A stretch of 39,061 nucleotides of DNA from a virus, in the IMG/VR virus record IMGVR_UViG_3300035180_001962, positions 1 through 39,061 of that record; one strand, 5' to 3'. Positions 25,661 to 32,176 of this stretch are shown here, one piece after another. A program made the translations under genes and the position numbers. The first letter of the stretch is position 1, and each line of letters begins with the position of its first letter. The notes under the pieces are model-generated. The model was given only the letters and a program-made list of their open reading frames with translations. It was not told where the DNA came from and made no database searches.

Positions 25661-25757
25661 CTAGCATTAAAATGATATATTGTACTGAGAGGCGGTGTGG
25701 TAGCCGTTAATTCATTTTGTTAAAATACCTGGATTGTTTCCAGGTATTTTTTTTGTT
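25661..25757 (+). ncRNA. Candidate short terminated RNA in early region
   Basis: A promoter-like block (CTAGCATTAAAATGATATAT, 25661-25680) resembles the upstream blocks at 28242 and 30459. About 45 bases later a perfect intrinsic terminator closes the unit, leaving a predicted 70-base RNA without an open frame. Its 5' part (25690-25710) matches the 5' arm of the long hairpin after the tail tube gene: AGGC, two bases, TGYGGTAGC, then CGTTAA. Existence of the transcript is inferred. Confidence 0.5.
25723..25756 (+). terminator. Intrinsic terminator
   Basis: AATACCTGG (25724-25732) pairs with CCAGGTATT (25740-25748) over ATTGTTT and is followed by a run of Ts. It ends the short RNA and insulates the origin-like region. 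Confidence 0.85.
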
Positions 25758-25760
25758 TAT

Positions 25761-25888
25761 AATGTTATACGTGATGGCTGTTATGTATAGTGAGTGAGAG
25801 TCCTATTCTCTATCCCCGCCCCCCGGGGGGCGGGGACCGTTCCTATACCTATCTATACTTCATATAACGTATAACACCATATAACATT
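25761..25888. other. Origin-like imperfect inverted repeat with G/C-only palindromic centre
   Basis: Outer arms AATGTTATA (25761-25769) and TATAACATT (25880-25888) are exactly equidistant from the centre of a perfect 22-base palindrome made only of G and C (25814-25835). Between them the arms share TGTTAT/TATAG blocks with gaps. Copies of TGTTAT or its complement occur at 25763, 25779, 25863, 25870, 25880 and 25920. Position just upstream of the helicase gene suggests a replication origin or an extruding cruciform. No gene lies here; a hairpin ATGCGG/CCGCAT (25935-25962) precedes the helicase SD. Confidence 0.55.
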
Positions 25889-25974
25889 TTTTATGATAAT
25901 CGAAAAATTCTGTGCATAATGTTATATGTACTGTATGCGGCTACCAAATAACATCACCGCATAAAGGACACAAA

Positions 25975-27375
25975 ATGAAAATTAATAATATTTTAGCTAT
26001 CGCCATTACCAAAATTCATACGGCTCATAAATCAAATGAAATGAAAGAGTATGAAATTGGCAAATTAATTGATTTTGAAGAAGATGAAGAATTAAAAAGT
26101 GGTATTAGACAATATTGGAACTCTTTTAATGAGCCAAAAATTAAAGTCGCTCCAATTCAAACAATCAAACCAGTATCTGAGTGGACTAGTAACAATCTTC
26201 AGTTAGACAATAGAGGAAACATCATGACCAATAATTCTACCAATTTATTTACTATTTTAACTGAGAATCCTAAATTCAATAATCGTTTATCATTTAATGA
26301 ATTAACGAGTCAATATTGTTACGACGGCAAAGAAATTCATGATTTAGATTATACTCAACTTCAATTAGATATTTGCACTGAATTAAGAATAAATTTCAAG
26401 AAAACTGATGTTTGCTCCATGGCAGAATTAATTGCTAAGAAAAATCCATTTCATCCAATCAAAAACTATTTAACAGGAGTTAAGTGGGATCAACAAGATT
26501 ATTTATCCATATTTCTTAAAGCAATGAATATTGAATCAAATGATATTAATTTATCAGTTTTCAAATGCTGGTTAGTTTCAGCAGTAGCTCGCATTATGAA
26601 ACCAGGTTGCAAAGTAGATAGTATTCCAGTCTTTCAAGGTACTACTGGAAATCGTAAATCATCAGCTTTAAAAGCTCTTATGCCAAATGAAGAATGGTTT
26701 ACGGATGAACCAGTAGATTTCGGAACTAAAGACTCAAAACAAATGTTATTAGGTAAATGGTTTGTGGAATTGGCTGAGTTATCTTCTTTTAATAAGAAAG
26801 ATAACAATTTAATCAAATCAAATATTACTCAAACTGTTGATGAATTTAGATCTCCTTATGATCGTAAACCAAAAAAATATCCTCGTCAATTCGTTTACAT
26901 TGGAACAACAAATGATGCAGAGTTCTTAACTGATTCAACTTCTAATCGTAGATTCTGGGTTCTTCAAAATGAAGGATTAATTGATGTTGATTTGATTACA
27001 GAAATTAGAGACCAATTATGGGCGCAAGCATATTCAATGTTTATCAAGGGCGAAAAATGGTGGTTAACTAGAGATCAAGAACAATCAATGGCAGAAATAG
27101 CTGCTCAATTTGAAGTGAAAGATGCTTGGTATGATTCTGTTGTTGCTTATCTTGAAGACAAAAAATTCGTTACAACTTCTGAAATTTTGATGAATTTAAA
27201 AGGAGATTTATCAAGAACAGATAATAATGATAAGAATAGAGTTGTTAAGATTATGCAATATCTTAAATGGACGGCAAGAGCTGGTAGAAAAGATGGAGAT
27301 TGTGTTAGCGGTTGGCACAATCCTAAATCAATAAAAGGTAAAGAATTAATCTCTGGCGTTTCAGATTGGAATTAA
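25975..27375 (+). CDS. VapE-family helicase / primase-associated ATPase
   Basis: ATG 25975 has AAAGGA at 25963-25968 and gives 466 residues; an ATG at 25912 lacks an SD. The core has NPFHPIKNYLTGVKWDQQD, Walker A GTTGNRKSS (222-230), Walker B KWFVELAEL (261-269), a sensor strand YIGTTND (308-314) and NRRFW (324-328). These identify the virulence-associated E family, SF3-like helicases of phages and islands. With no polymerase encoded, it is likely the phage replication initiator, loading the host replisome at the adjacent origin-like repeat. Confidence 0.85.
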   Translation: MKINNILAIAITKIHTAHKSNEMKEYEIGKLIDFEEDEELKSGIRQYWNSFNEPKIKVAPIQTIKPVSEWTSNNLQLDNRGNIMTNNSTNLFTILTENPKFNNRLSFNELTSQYCYDGKEIHDLDYTQLQLDICTELRINFKKTDVCSMAELIAKKNPFHPIKNYLTGVKWDQQDYLSIFLKAMNIESNDINLSVFKCWLVSAVARIMKPGCKVDSIPVFQGTTGNRKSSALKALMPNEEWFTDEPVDFGTKDSKQMLLGKWFVELAELSSFNKKDNNLIKSNITQTVDEFRSPYDRKPKKYPRQFVYIGTTNDAEFLTDSTSNRRFWVLQNEGLIDVDLITEIRDQLWAQAYSMFIKGEKWWLTRDQEQSMAEIAAQFEVKDAWYDSVVAYLEDKKFVTTSEILMNLKGDLSRTDNNDKNRVVKIMQYLKWTARAGRKDGDCVSGWHNPKSIKGKELISGVSDWN

Positions 27376-27377
27376 AA

Positions 27378-27986
27378 ATGCATTACATATACCAAATAAC
27401 AAATCTTAAAAATATTAATAAAATTTATATTGGTCAAAGTACTGATCCTGACAAAAGATGGAAAGAACATCAAGAAAAAAGCACATCAGTTTCATTAAGA
27501 AAAGATATTAAAAAATATGGAATTGATAATTTTGAATTTAAAGTTATCGAAGAAACAGAAAGTCAAGAAGAAGCTAATGATTGGGAGATTAATTTAATTG
27601 CTAATAATGAATGTATAGATAAAGGATATAATAGCGTTCCTGGTGGCATTTTAACAAGACTAGTTCATAAATGTGATAAATGCGGTCATGAAATAAAATA
27701 TTCAAATAGAAGAGATAAAAAGGGTGGAGAAGGAATGGTTTTCTGGAAAACAGAAGGATATACGAGAAAAATAACTGATTTGCAAATATTATGCAAACAA
27801 TTCATAAATGGTTGCGATCCGGGACATGAAGAATATCCATTATCTAGAGAATTATCAGTTGATACAATGGGATCTATGTATAGTGATTATGATATGCCGG
27901 ATCATATTGCTCATAAATACATGATGGTGGATGGTAAAATCGATACATTTTTTACATATCAATATCTTAAGAAGAAGAGAGCTTGA
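27378..27986 (+). CDS. GIY-YIG endonuclease with CxxC zinc-finger-like segment
   Basis: ATG 27378, two bases after the helicase stop, is the likely start (202 residues); an earlier ATG lies inside the helicase gene. The nuclease domain has YIYQITN, IYIGQST, Arg27 (RWKEHQ), Glu70 (NDWEINLI) and GYNSVPGG. A CDKCGHEI segment at 99-106 may bind zinc. The C-terminal half is not recognised. The frame stays open for 59 codons past the TGA. Likely a mobile homing nuclease that inserted behind the helicase. Confidence 0.8.
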   Translation: MHYIYQITNLKNINKIYIGQSTDPDKRWKEHQEKSTSVSLRKDIKKYGIDNFEFKVIEETESQEEANDWEINLIANNECIDKGYNSVPGGILTRLVHKCDKCGHEIKYSNRRDKKGGEGMVFWKTEGYTRKITDLQILCKQFINGCDPGHEEYPLSRELSVDTMGSMYSDYDMPDHIAHKYMMVDGKIDTFFTYQYLKKKRA

Positions 27987-27989
27987 TAT

Positions 27990-28166
27990 ATAAAAGTTTT
28001 AGCCAATTATAGCTCTGTTCATTGGTTAAACAACAGTACATATGAGGAAATTAATCAGGATATTCCTCAAGAATTACAACCAATTGTATTAAGAACAGCG
28101 CCAAAGAATAAATACGGTGGGCTCAAGAGGAAAACTCTTGGTGAGATGATATATAATCCTTGCTGA
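27990..28166 (+). pseudogene. Open frame after GIY-YIG stop (lost start or stop readthrough)
   Basis: From 27987 to TGA 28164-28166 the frame is open, in phase with the nuclease gene. It reads IKVLANYSSVHWLNNSTYEE... and PKNKYGGLKRKTLGEMIYN, which looks like a real protein. It has no ATG near its start; ATA 27990 followed by AAA GTT could be a mutated ATG. Alternatively the nuclease TGA is read through, or its C-terminal part was cut off by a new stop codon. Confidence 0.5.
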
Positions 28167-28199
28167 CAGTTTATTTTTCATTTCATACCTCCTTTCAAG

Positions 28200-28236
28200 A
28201 ATCTCCAAGCCTTAAAAAAGTTTGGAGATTTTTTTT
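28200..28236 (+). terminator. Intrinsic terminator after replication genes
   Basis: AATCTCCAA (28200-28208) pairs with TTGGAGATT (28222-28230), and eight Ts run to 28236. It ends the helicase/homing nuclease transcript just before the next promoter-like region. Confidence 0.85.
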
Positions 28237-28241
28237 CATTT

Positions 28242-28270
28242 CTAGGCATAATGACATATTGTCTTTATAA
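28242..28270 (+). promoter_or_regulatory. Early promoter/operator-like block
   Basis: CTAGGCATAATGACATATTG followed by TC lies 53 bases before a gene start and right after a terminator. GACA-TAT-TGTC is a short inverted repeat. Matching blocks occur at 30459 and 25661. Confidence 0.45.
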
Positions 28271-28294
28271 CCAACAACAAATTGGAGAAACAAC

Positions 28295-28537
28295 ATGGCA
28301 AAAGAACATGAATTAGACGATGTAATAATGGAAGAAATTGAACGTGGTTTAGACGACCTTTTAATTAAGGTAGAAGAATTCCACGAGAGAAGCGTTAATC
28401 CAGAATTATTTGGAGTTATTGCTCCAATACTTGTTTCTTTAGCAATGGAGATTAATGCTCCTGAACAATTTTTCATGGATGCTATGAGAGAATATTGGAA
28501 AGCCGCACAACATGCTAAGAATCAAGAGCTGAATTAA
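28295..28537 (+). CDS. Small acidic hypothetical protein
   Basis: The protein has 80 residues with SD GGAG. It is helical and acidic (ELDDVIMEEIERGLDDLLIK). It is the first gene after a terminator and a promoter-like block, and heads a three-gene operon with an HExxH protein. No family recognised; an anti-host or regulatory role is possible but unsupported. Confidence 0.6.
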   Translation: MAKEHELDDVIMEEIERGLDDLLIKVEEFHERSVNPELFGVIAPILVSLAMEINAPEQFFMDAMREYWKAAQHAKNQELN

Positions 28538-28542
28538 ATTAA

Positions 28543-28893
28543 ATGAAAAGAATTAATTTAAATAAGCTTCTCAAATACTGGCAACCAATCATGGGTCTTT
28601 CAGATTTTAGAATCTATCCTGAATACAAAGAACAACCTGAATTAGGTTTAACTCACTCTCAATACAGATATAAAAGAGCATTTATTAGCATGATGGATCC
28701 TAAAGTATATGATGAAGATAAAATGGGTCCATATGATATCGAAGAAGTTTTTGTCCATGAATTAGGACATGTTTTAATGTCAGGGTTTCCAGCAAAACAT
28801 GAAGTAATGGAAGATCAAGTAGTAGAAACCTATGCAAGAGCACTATTAGCAATAAAAAGAGGAACAAGGGCTTATAATGGAGAAATTAAATGA
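28543..28893 (+). CDS. HExxH-type metallopeptidase-like protein
   Basis: The protein has 116 residues. EEVFVHELGHVLM has the HELGH zinc motif at 72-76, and a Glu in MEDQVVETYARAL (near 94-98) could be the third ligand. The small size resembles phage-borne ImmA/SprT-like fragments. The substrate is unknown; cleavage of a repressor or host protein would fit the family. ATG follows the previous stop by 5 bases; the gene overlaps the next by ATGA. Confidence 0.75.
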   Translation: MKRINLNKLLKYWQPIMGLSDFRIYPEYKEQPELGLTHSQYRYKRAFISMMDPKVYDEDKMGPYDIEEVFVHELGHVLMSGFPAKHEVMEDQVVETYARALLAIKRGTRAYNGEIK

Positions 28894-29126
28894 GCGAAGA
28901 TAATCAAATTATAAATAACACATACAATCAAATAGAGAATCCAGTTCCAGATATGGCTGTTATGACAATAGAACAATTCAACAAAATAAAAAGATTATTT
29001 GCCAACAAATCAGAAATATTTCAAAAGATAAATATAGAAAAGTTTGGCGGGCTCAAAGGAAATCGTAAAGAACGTAGAAAGAAATTAGCAGTATTAAAAA
29101 GAGCAATTAGAAAGGAAAATAAATGA
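28890..29126 (+). CDS. Small basic hypothetical protein
   Basis: The protein has 78 residues. It starts at ATGA overlapping the metallopeptidase stop, with GGAG in that gene as SD. The N-terminus is Asn-rich and the C-terminus strongly basic (GNRKERRKKLAVLKRAIRK), suggesting nucleic-acid binding. No family recognised. Confidence 0.6.
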   Translation: MSEDNQIINNTYNQIENPVPDMAVMTIEQFNKIKRLFANKSEIFQKINIEKFGGLKGNRKERRKKLAVLKRAIRKENK

Positions 29127-29161
29127 TAGGTTCTAAATTAACAGACACATTTACTAAGTAA

Positions 29162-29185
29162 AAAAGGGGGCTTTCGCCCCCTTTT
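29162..29185. terminator. Bidirectional terminator between converging operons
   Basis: AAAAGGGGGC (29162-29171) pairs with GCCCCCTTTT (29176-29185) across a TTTC loop. It serves the plus-strand HExxH operon and the minus-strand lysin gene. Confidence 0.85.
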
Positions 29186-29188
29186 CAT

Positions 29189-29722
29189 TTATTTACCATA
29201 AATTTCATTCACCTCCTCATCTGCAAAATCTTTCATAATTCCATTATAGATGCTCACCAAAGTTTTAGTATAGTGTTCTAGAGTATCTGTATAATATCCG
29301 GCTTTTTTCAACTCAGCGCAATATTCCTCTGGATTGCCGTCTTTAGCGCATTGCAAAGCAGCTTGATACCTTGAGCCATTCAAGAACGCTAAATGCTCTC
29401 CTGCCGCCTCTGGTAAACTCTCATAACTATTAAAGTGAGTCTGTGGATGTGGAGGAGAGAAATAAGTAACAACTCCTTTAAGAATCTCATTGCATTTATA
29501 CATGGTATATTTATGACCTTTGGTTCTTTTGATATTGCCAAGATTCCAATTCCATAGTTCTTTTCCATGTCCACATTCAAATTCTACCTGAGCAGCTAAG
29601 ATAGCTACCGTTGATTGACACGGTTCAGATCCAAATAATCCTCTACAAGCTATAGTAATTGCCGTTATGATATCATGATCAGTGCAAAGCGTTTTAACCG
29701 GCGCAACATATAATTCATCCAT
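29189..29722 (-). CDS. Endolysin: glucosaminidase/FlgJ-like lysozyme
   Basis: ATG 29722 is chosen because AAAGGA lies 7 bases upstream; it gives 177 residues. ILAAQVEFECGHGKELWNWN then LGNIKRTKGH matches the glucosaminidase pattern (AxxESGxG...NLGxIK), with Glu49 as the likely catalytic acid. It cuts glycan strands of peptidoglycan. There is no signal peptide, so it needs a holin. It follows the upstream gene by one base, and the pair forms a minus-strand operon far from the membrane genes at 21.5 kb. Confidence 0.75.
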   Translation of the reverse strand: MDELYVAPVKTLCTDHDIITAITIACRGLFGSEPCQSTVAILAAQVEFECGHGKELWNWNLGNIKRTKGHKYTMYKCNEILKGVVTYFSPPHPQTHFNSYESLPEAAGEHLAFLNGSRYQAALQCAKDGNPEEYCAELKKAGYYTDTLEHYTKTLVSIYNGIMKDFADEEVNEIYGK

Positions 29723-29723
29723 A

Positions 29724-30431
29724 TTATTTTCCTTTAACAAAATGTAAAACACCACCATAATTTAATAGGTGACTTAATTCAATATCTTTAGCTACATCAG
29801 CTACACTCATGCTCTGACCATCAACTTCGCACATAATACTCATTAATAATAATGTAGAACTGTAATCAGAATGCCTATTATTATGTTTCGATCCTAATGT
29901 CTGCCAAAGCTTTAATCCTATTGAATTAACAAATGGCGCATTAACATCAAAGAATCCATACAAACAAGCTCCAGCACTGGCACTTAATCCATTATCATTG
30001 ATCCACGGTTTTCCACAATCTGAAACAATTCCTTCAAAACCTGCTCTTTTTGCTTCAAGTTTTTTATTCCAATTTTTAGAATAAGTAGTTGAACTCATAT
30101 CAGGACCGGCAGTTAAAAGAGTGGCATTCAATCTATTGCTGGCAAGATGTCTTAAATCCATTATTTTAATGGTTGGCATCATACCTCCAACCAACTCAGC
30201 ACATTGTTGAGCTAATTGAGCACAAACTTGAAACCTAAATCTACCATCATCAGTATTAACATAGACTGCATCTGTATTAACATAAAATTTAGCTTTATGT
30301 TCTTTATAGGTAGATTCAATCTCTGACCATTCACAGATGGCAATACCATCATTGATAGCATTTAAAATCATTTGATCACGTTCTGCACAGGGACTTTCTG
30401 GCAAAGCTTCCAACCATTCATTTCCGTTCAT
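29724..30431 (-). CDS. Hypothetical protein paired with lysin
   Basis: The protein has 235 residues. Notable segments are CAQLAQQCAELVGGMMPTIK, LKLWQTLGSKHNNRHSDYSS and HLLNYGGVLHF; the many His, Asp and Cys residues could form a metal site. It lies directly before the lysin in a two-gene operon. A second wall-active enzyme is a reasonable guess, but I recognise no family. The palindromic operator at 30468-30487 is 36 bases upstream. Confidence 0.55.
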   Translation of the reverse strand: MNGNEWLEALPESPCAERDQMILNAINDGIAICEWSEIESTYKEHKAKFYVNTDAVYVNTDDGRFRFQVCAQLAQQCAELVGGMMPTIKIMDLRHLASNRLNATLLTAGPDMSSTTYSKNWNKKLEAKRAGFEGIVSDCGKPWINDNGLSASAGACLYGFFDVNAPFVNSIGLKLWQTLGSKHNNRHSDYSSTLLLMSIMCEVDGQSMSVADVAKDIELSHLLNYGGVLHFVKGK

Positions 30432-30458
30432 AAAAATCCTCTTAAAATATTTTGGTAT

Positions 30459-30487
30459 CTAGGCATATTGTTATATTAATATAACAA
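30459..30487. promoter_or_regulatory. Divergent operator: perfect 20-base palindrome
   Basis: TTGTTATATTAATATAACAA (30468-30487) is a perfect palindrome between the divergent lysin operon and the gene at 30514. CTAGGCAT at 30459 precedes it, as at 28242. It is likely to be a repressor or activator site controlling both directions. Confidence 0.6.
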
Positions 30488-30513
30488 ACAACAGAAACAC
30501 AAAGGAAACTAAC

Positions 30514-31104
30514 ATGTTTACATCAGTCACTCGCTCAAACGTTAATAGCAATAAATCATTAACAAAAGCACACAAAGCTCTTGAATGGTATTTTTATCAT
30601 TCAGAATCTGCCATGGGCTGGAAATCTAACTTCTCTTCAATCATGATGGCTTGGTTTTATTCAACCAAAATTGATGATGAAAATGTTGAAGATAAATTAA
30701 TATCTTTAATTGACGATAAGAAAGATCATTCACCTAACATATTGGAATCAGCTTCCAAACAACGTAAAATATTTGAAGCTTGCCAACAATTAAGCGCCAA
30801 ACACCAAAATATCTTAGCTGCTTATTTTGAAGAAAGACAACCAGAGATTGATATTAAATTCTTATTTGATTCTAAACTCTATACAACTACCAATAAATCA
30901 GGTAAAGAAGTAGAATTAGATGGTTTGGCTCCAGGGATTAGACTGCTAGCTTGGACAAAGACCGCTCTATCTACATCAGATTTTAGCCTTATGTGGTTAA
31001 AAAAGGCGGTTAAGAAAGATCCTACGTCTTTTAATAAAGTAAGAGAAGAAGCTGACTTATTATACTTCAATGCATTAAAAGCTTTTGCCAAAATCTATAA
31101 ATAA
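30514..31104 (+). CDS. Hypothetical helical protein
   Basis: The protein has 196 residues with SD AAAGGA. It is mostly alpha-helical (HKALEWYFYHSESAMGWKSN, SKQRKIFEACQQLSAKHQN) with a short beta segment. Its C-terminus contains FNALKAFAKIYK, similar to the LKAF motif in other small proteins here. It is the first gene after the divergent operator. No family recognised; a regulatory role is possible given position. Confidence 0.55.
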   Translation: MFTSVTRSNVNSNKSLTKAHKALEWYFYHSESAMGWKSNFSSIMMAWFYSTKIDDENVEDKLISLIDDKKDHSPNILESASKQRKIFEACQQLSAKHQNILAAYFEERQPEIDIKFLFDSKLYTTTNKSGKEVELDGLAPGIRLLAWTKTALSTSDFSLMWLKKAVKKDPTSFNKVREEADLLYFNALKAFAKIYK

Positions 31105-31119
31105 GAATAAGGAGATAAT

Positions 31120-31551
31120 ATGAACGATATTTTGTCATTACGTGAAGCCGCAGCATTATTAAAGATTGACTGTAACACTAATAAAAAAACTCCAACTCGT
31201 AAAATTAAAAACTTCCTTAGCTCCATGGAGAAAGTTCGTGGAATTAAAATGTTATTCAATACCAAAGGTAAATACTATGTAACTCTAATATCTTTAAAGA
31301 AATGCATTCCAGAAGCTTTTGAAGATGAATCAATTAAACCATTTTCTTCAGATGAAGATATCAAAGAAGATGTTTCAGAAGAAGCTTTAGAAGTAATCAA
31401 AGAACTGGCACATAACCTCAAAGACCAAATGAAACAACTCAGAGGGCGCAATAAACACCTTCAAGACCAAATAACTGCAATGGATCATAAATATCAAGAT
31501 TTAGAAGATAAATACAACGCCATGGTTAATAAAGTTTATTTTAATAAGTAA
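31120..31551 (+). CDS. Excisionase-like wHTH protein with coiled coil
   Basis: The protein has 143 residues, SD AAGGAG. Residues 3-60 (LSLREAAALLKID... KIKNFLSSMEKV... GKYYVTLISLKK) look like a winged helix-turn-helix of the MerR/excisionase type. Residues about 88-138 form a charged coiled coil (LKDQMKQLRGRNKHLQDQIT) for dimerisation. It is a candidate regulator of early or late genes, perhaps binding the TTGTYATA palindromes. Assignment is from pattern only. Confidence 0.5.
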   Translation: MNDILSLREAAALLKIDCNTNKKTPTRKIKNFLSSMEKVRGIKMLFNTKGKYYVTLISLKKCIPEAFEDESIKPFSSDEDIKEDVSEEALEVIKELAHNLKDQMKQLRGRNKHLQDQITAMDHKYQDLEDKYNAMVNKVYFNK

Positions 31552-31564
31552 CCGCCAAAAACCG

Positions 31565-31598
31565 CTCTATACTACAGTATTCTACCTATAGTATAGAG
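31565..31598 (+). terminator. Stem-loop between HTH gene and tRNA cluster
   Basis: CTCTATACTA (31565-31574) pairs with TAGTATAGAG (31589-31598) over a 14-base loop. No T tract follows. It may act as a processing site separating mRNA from tRNA. Confidence 0.45.
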
Positions 31599-31626
31599 TG
31601 CGTTCAAAAGAATTCATTTAACAAAA

Positions 31627-31697
31627 GGGCTTATCATATAATGAGAGTATGCCGCTTTAGCAGAGCGGTCGCCAGAGTTTGAATCTCTGTAGGTCCA
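31627..31697 (+). tRNA. Possible tRNA-Ala (anticodon AGC)
   Basis: Acceptor GGGCTTA/TAGGTCC, D stem ATAT/GTAT, anticodon stem CCGCT/AGCGG with loop TTAGCAG and T arm CAGAG/CTCTG can all be formed. The D loop lacks the usual GG, and A at position 34 is unusual outside tRNA-Arg in bacteria. CCA is not encoded (ACAA). It may be a degraded or unconventional tRNA. Confidence 0.5.
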
Positions 31698-31706
31698 CAA
31701 AATAAA

Positions 31707-31782
31707 GGTGTTTTCATATTTATGGTTAAGATTGCTTGCTGAAGACAAGATAAAGACAGTTCGATTCTGTCAAACACCACCA
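31707..31782 (+). tRNA. tRNA-Phe (GAA)
   Basis: Acceptor GGTGTTT/AAACACC, discriminator A, encoded CCA, T arm GACAG/CTGTC with loop TTCGATT, anticodon loop CTGAAGA. The D stem has one mismatch and the anticodon stem one G-A pair, which is common in phage tRNAs. Confidence 0.75.
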
Positions 31783-31783
31783 T

Positions 31784-31856
31784 TCCACTTTATCTCAATT
31801 GGTAGAGAGTCAAACTGTTAATTTGAAGTATTCATGTTCGAGTCATGAAGGTGGAG
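31784..31856 (+). tRNA. tRNA-Asn (GTT)
   Basis: Acceptor TCCACTT/AGGTGGA, D stem TCTC/GAGA with GG in the loop, anticodon stem TCAAA/TTTGA with loop CTGTTAA, and T stem TCATG/CATGA all pair. Discriminator is G. CCA is not encoded. Confidence 0.85.
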
Positions 31857-31879
31857 CAGAAGTCATATACAAAAGTGCA

Positions 31880-31956
31880 GCTTAACTTAACTAAGCAAAT
31901 TCTAGTGAGCAATCACTCTTAAATCGAAAGGTTTATTCACATGCCGTAATTACGGC
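31880..31956 (+). ncRNA. Structured RNA segment between tRNA-Asn and tRNA-Tyr
   Basis: Four local hairpins follow one another: GCTTA/TAAGC (31880-31896), AGTGA-GCAA-TCACT (31904-31917), TAAATC-GAAA-GGTTTA (31920-31935) and palindrome GCCGTAATTACGGC (31943-31956). Two have GNRA tetraloops. No canonical tRNA can be drawn here. It could be a small RNA or a processing spacer. Confidence 0.4.
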
Positions 31957-31962
31957 AAATAT

Positions 31963-32047
31963 GTATTATGCAGGCAACTGGTGTTGCCGCTTCTCTGTAA
32001 AAGAAGTGCCAACGTGCAATGTGGTTCGATTCCATCATAATACACCA
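31963..32047 (+). tRNA. tRNA-Tyr (GTA)
   Basis: Acceptor GTATTAT/ATAATAC, discriminator A and encoded CCA. The anticodon stem CTTCT/AGAAG has loop CTGTAAA. A long variable arm follows, as expected for bacterial tRNA-Tyr. T loop TTCGATT; T stem has a G-T and a mismatch. Confidence 0.8.
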
Positions 32048-32049
32048 AT

Positions 32050-32126
32050 GCGATTATAGCTCAATCTGGTAGAGCCATTGATTTCCAATCAATTGATGAG
32101 AAGTTCAAATCTTCCTGGTCGCTCCA
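32050..32126 (+). tRNA. tRNA-Gly (TCC)
   Basis: Acceptor GCGATTA/TGGTCGC, D stem GCTC/GAGC with GG, anticodon stem ATTGA/TCAAT with loop TTTCCAA, T loop TTCAAAT, and encoded CCA. It starts two bases after tRNA-Tyr. Confidence 0.85.
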
Positions 32127-32176
32127 AACATTATTTAATAATGTCAACAAAAACAAAACAATATAAGGAAATCATA

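Noticed and set aside
25912-25974. Earlier start for the VapE-type helicase
   Set aside because: ATG 25912 has no SD and overlaps the repeat-rich control region; ATG 25975 has AAAGGA.
29123-29161. 12-residue frame after the basic protein gene (MIGSKLTDTFTK)
   Set aside because: Starts at ATGA overlap but is too short to support without expression data.
31861-31962. An additional tRNA between tRNA-Asn and tRNA-Tyr
   Set aside because: No acceptor and T arm can be paired; only local hairpins with GNRA loops form.
32078-32176. Upstream start of the coiled-coil gene
   Set aside because: The extra codons lie within tRNA-Gly; ATG 32177 has a proper SD.
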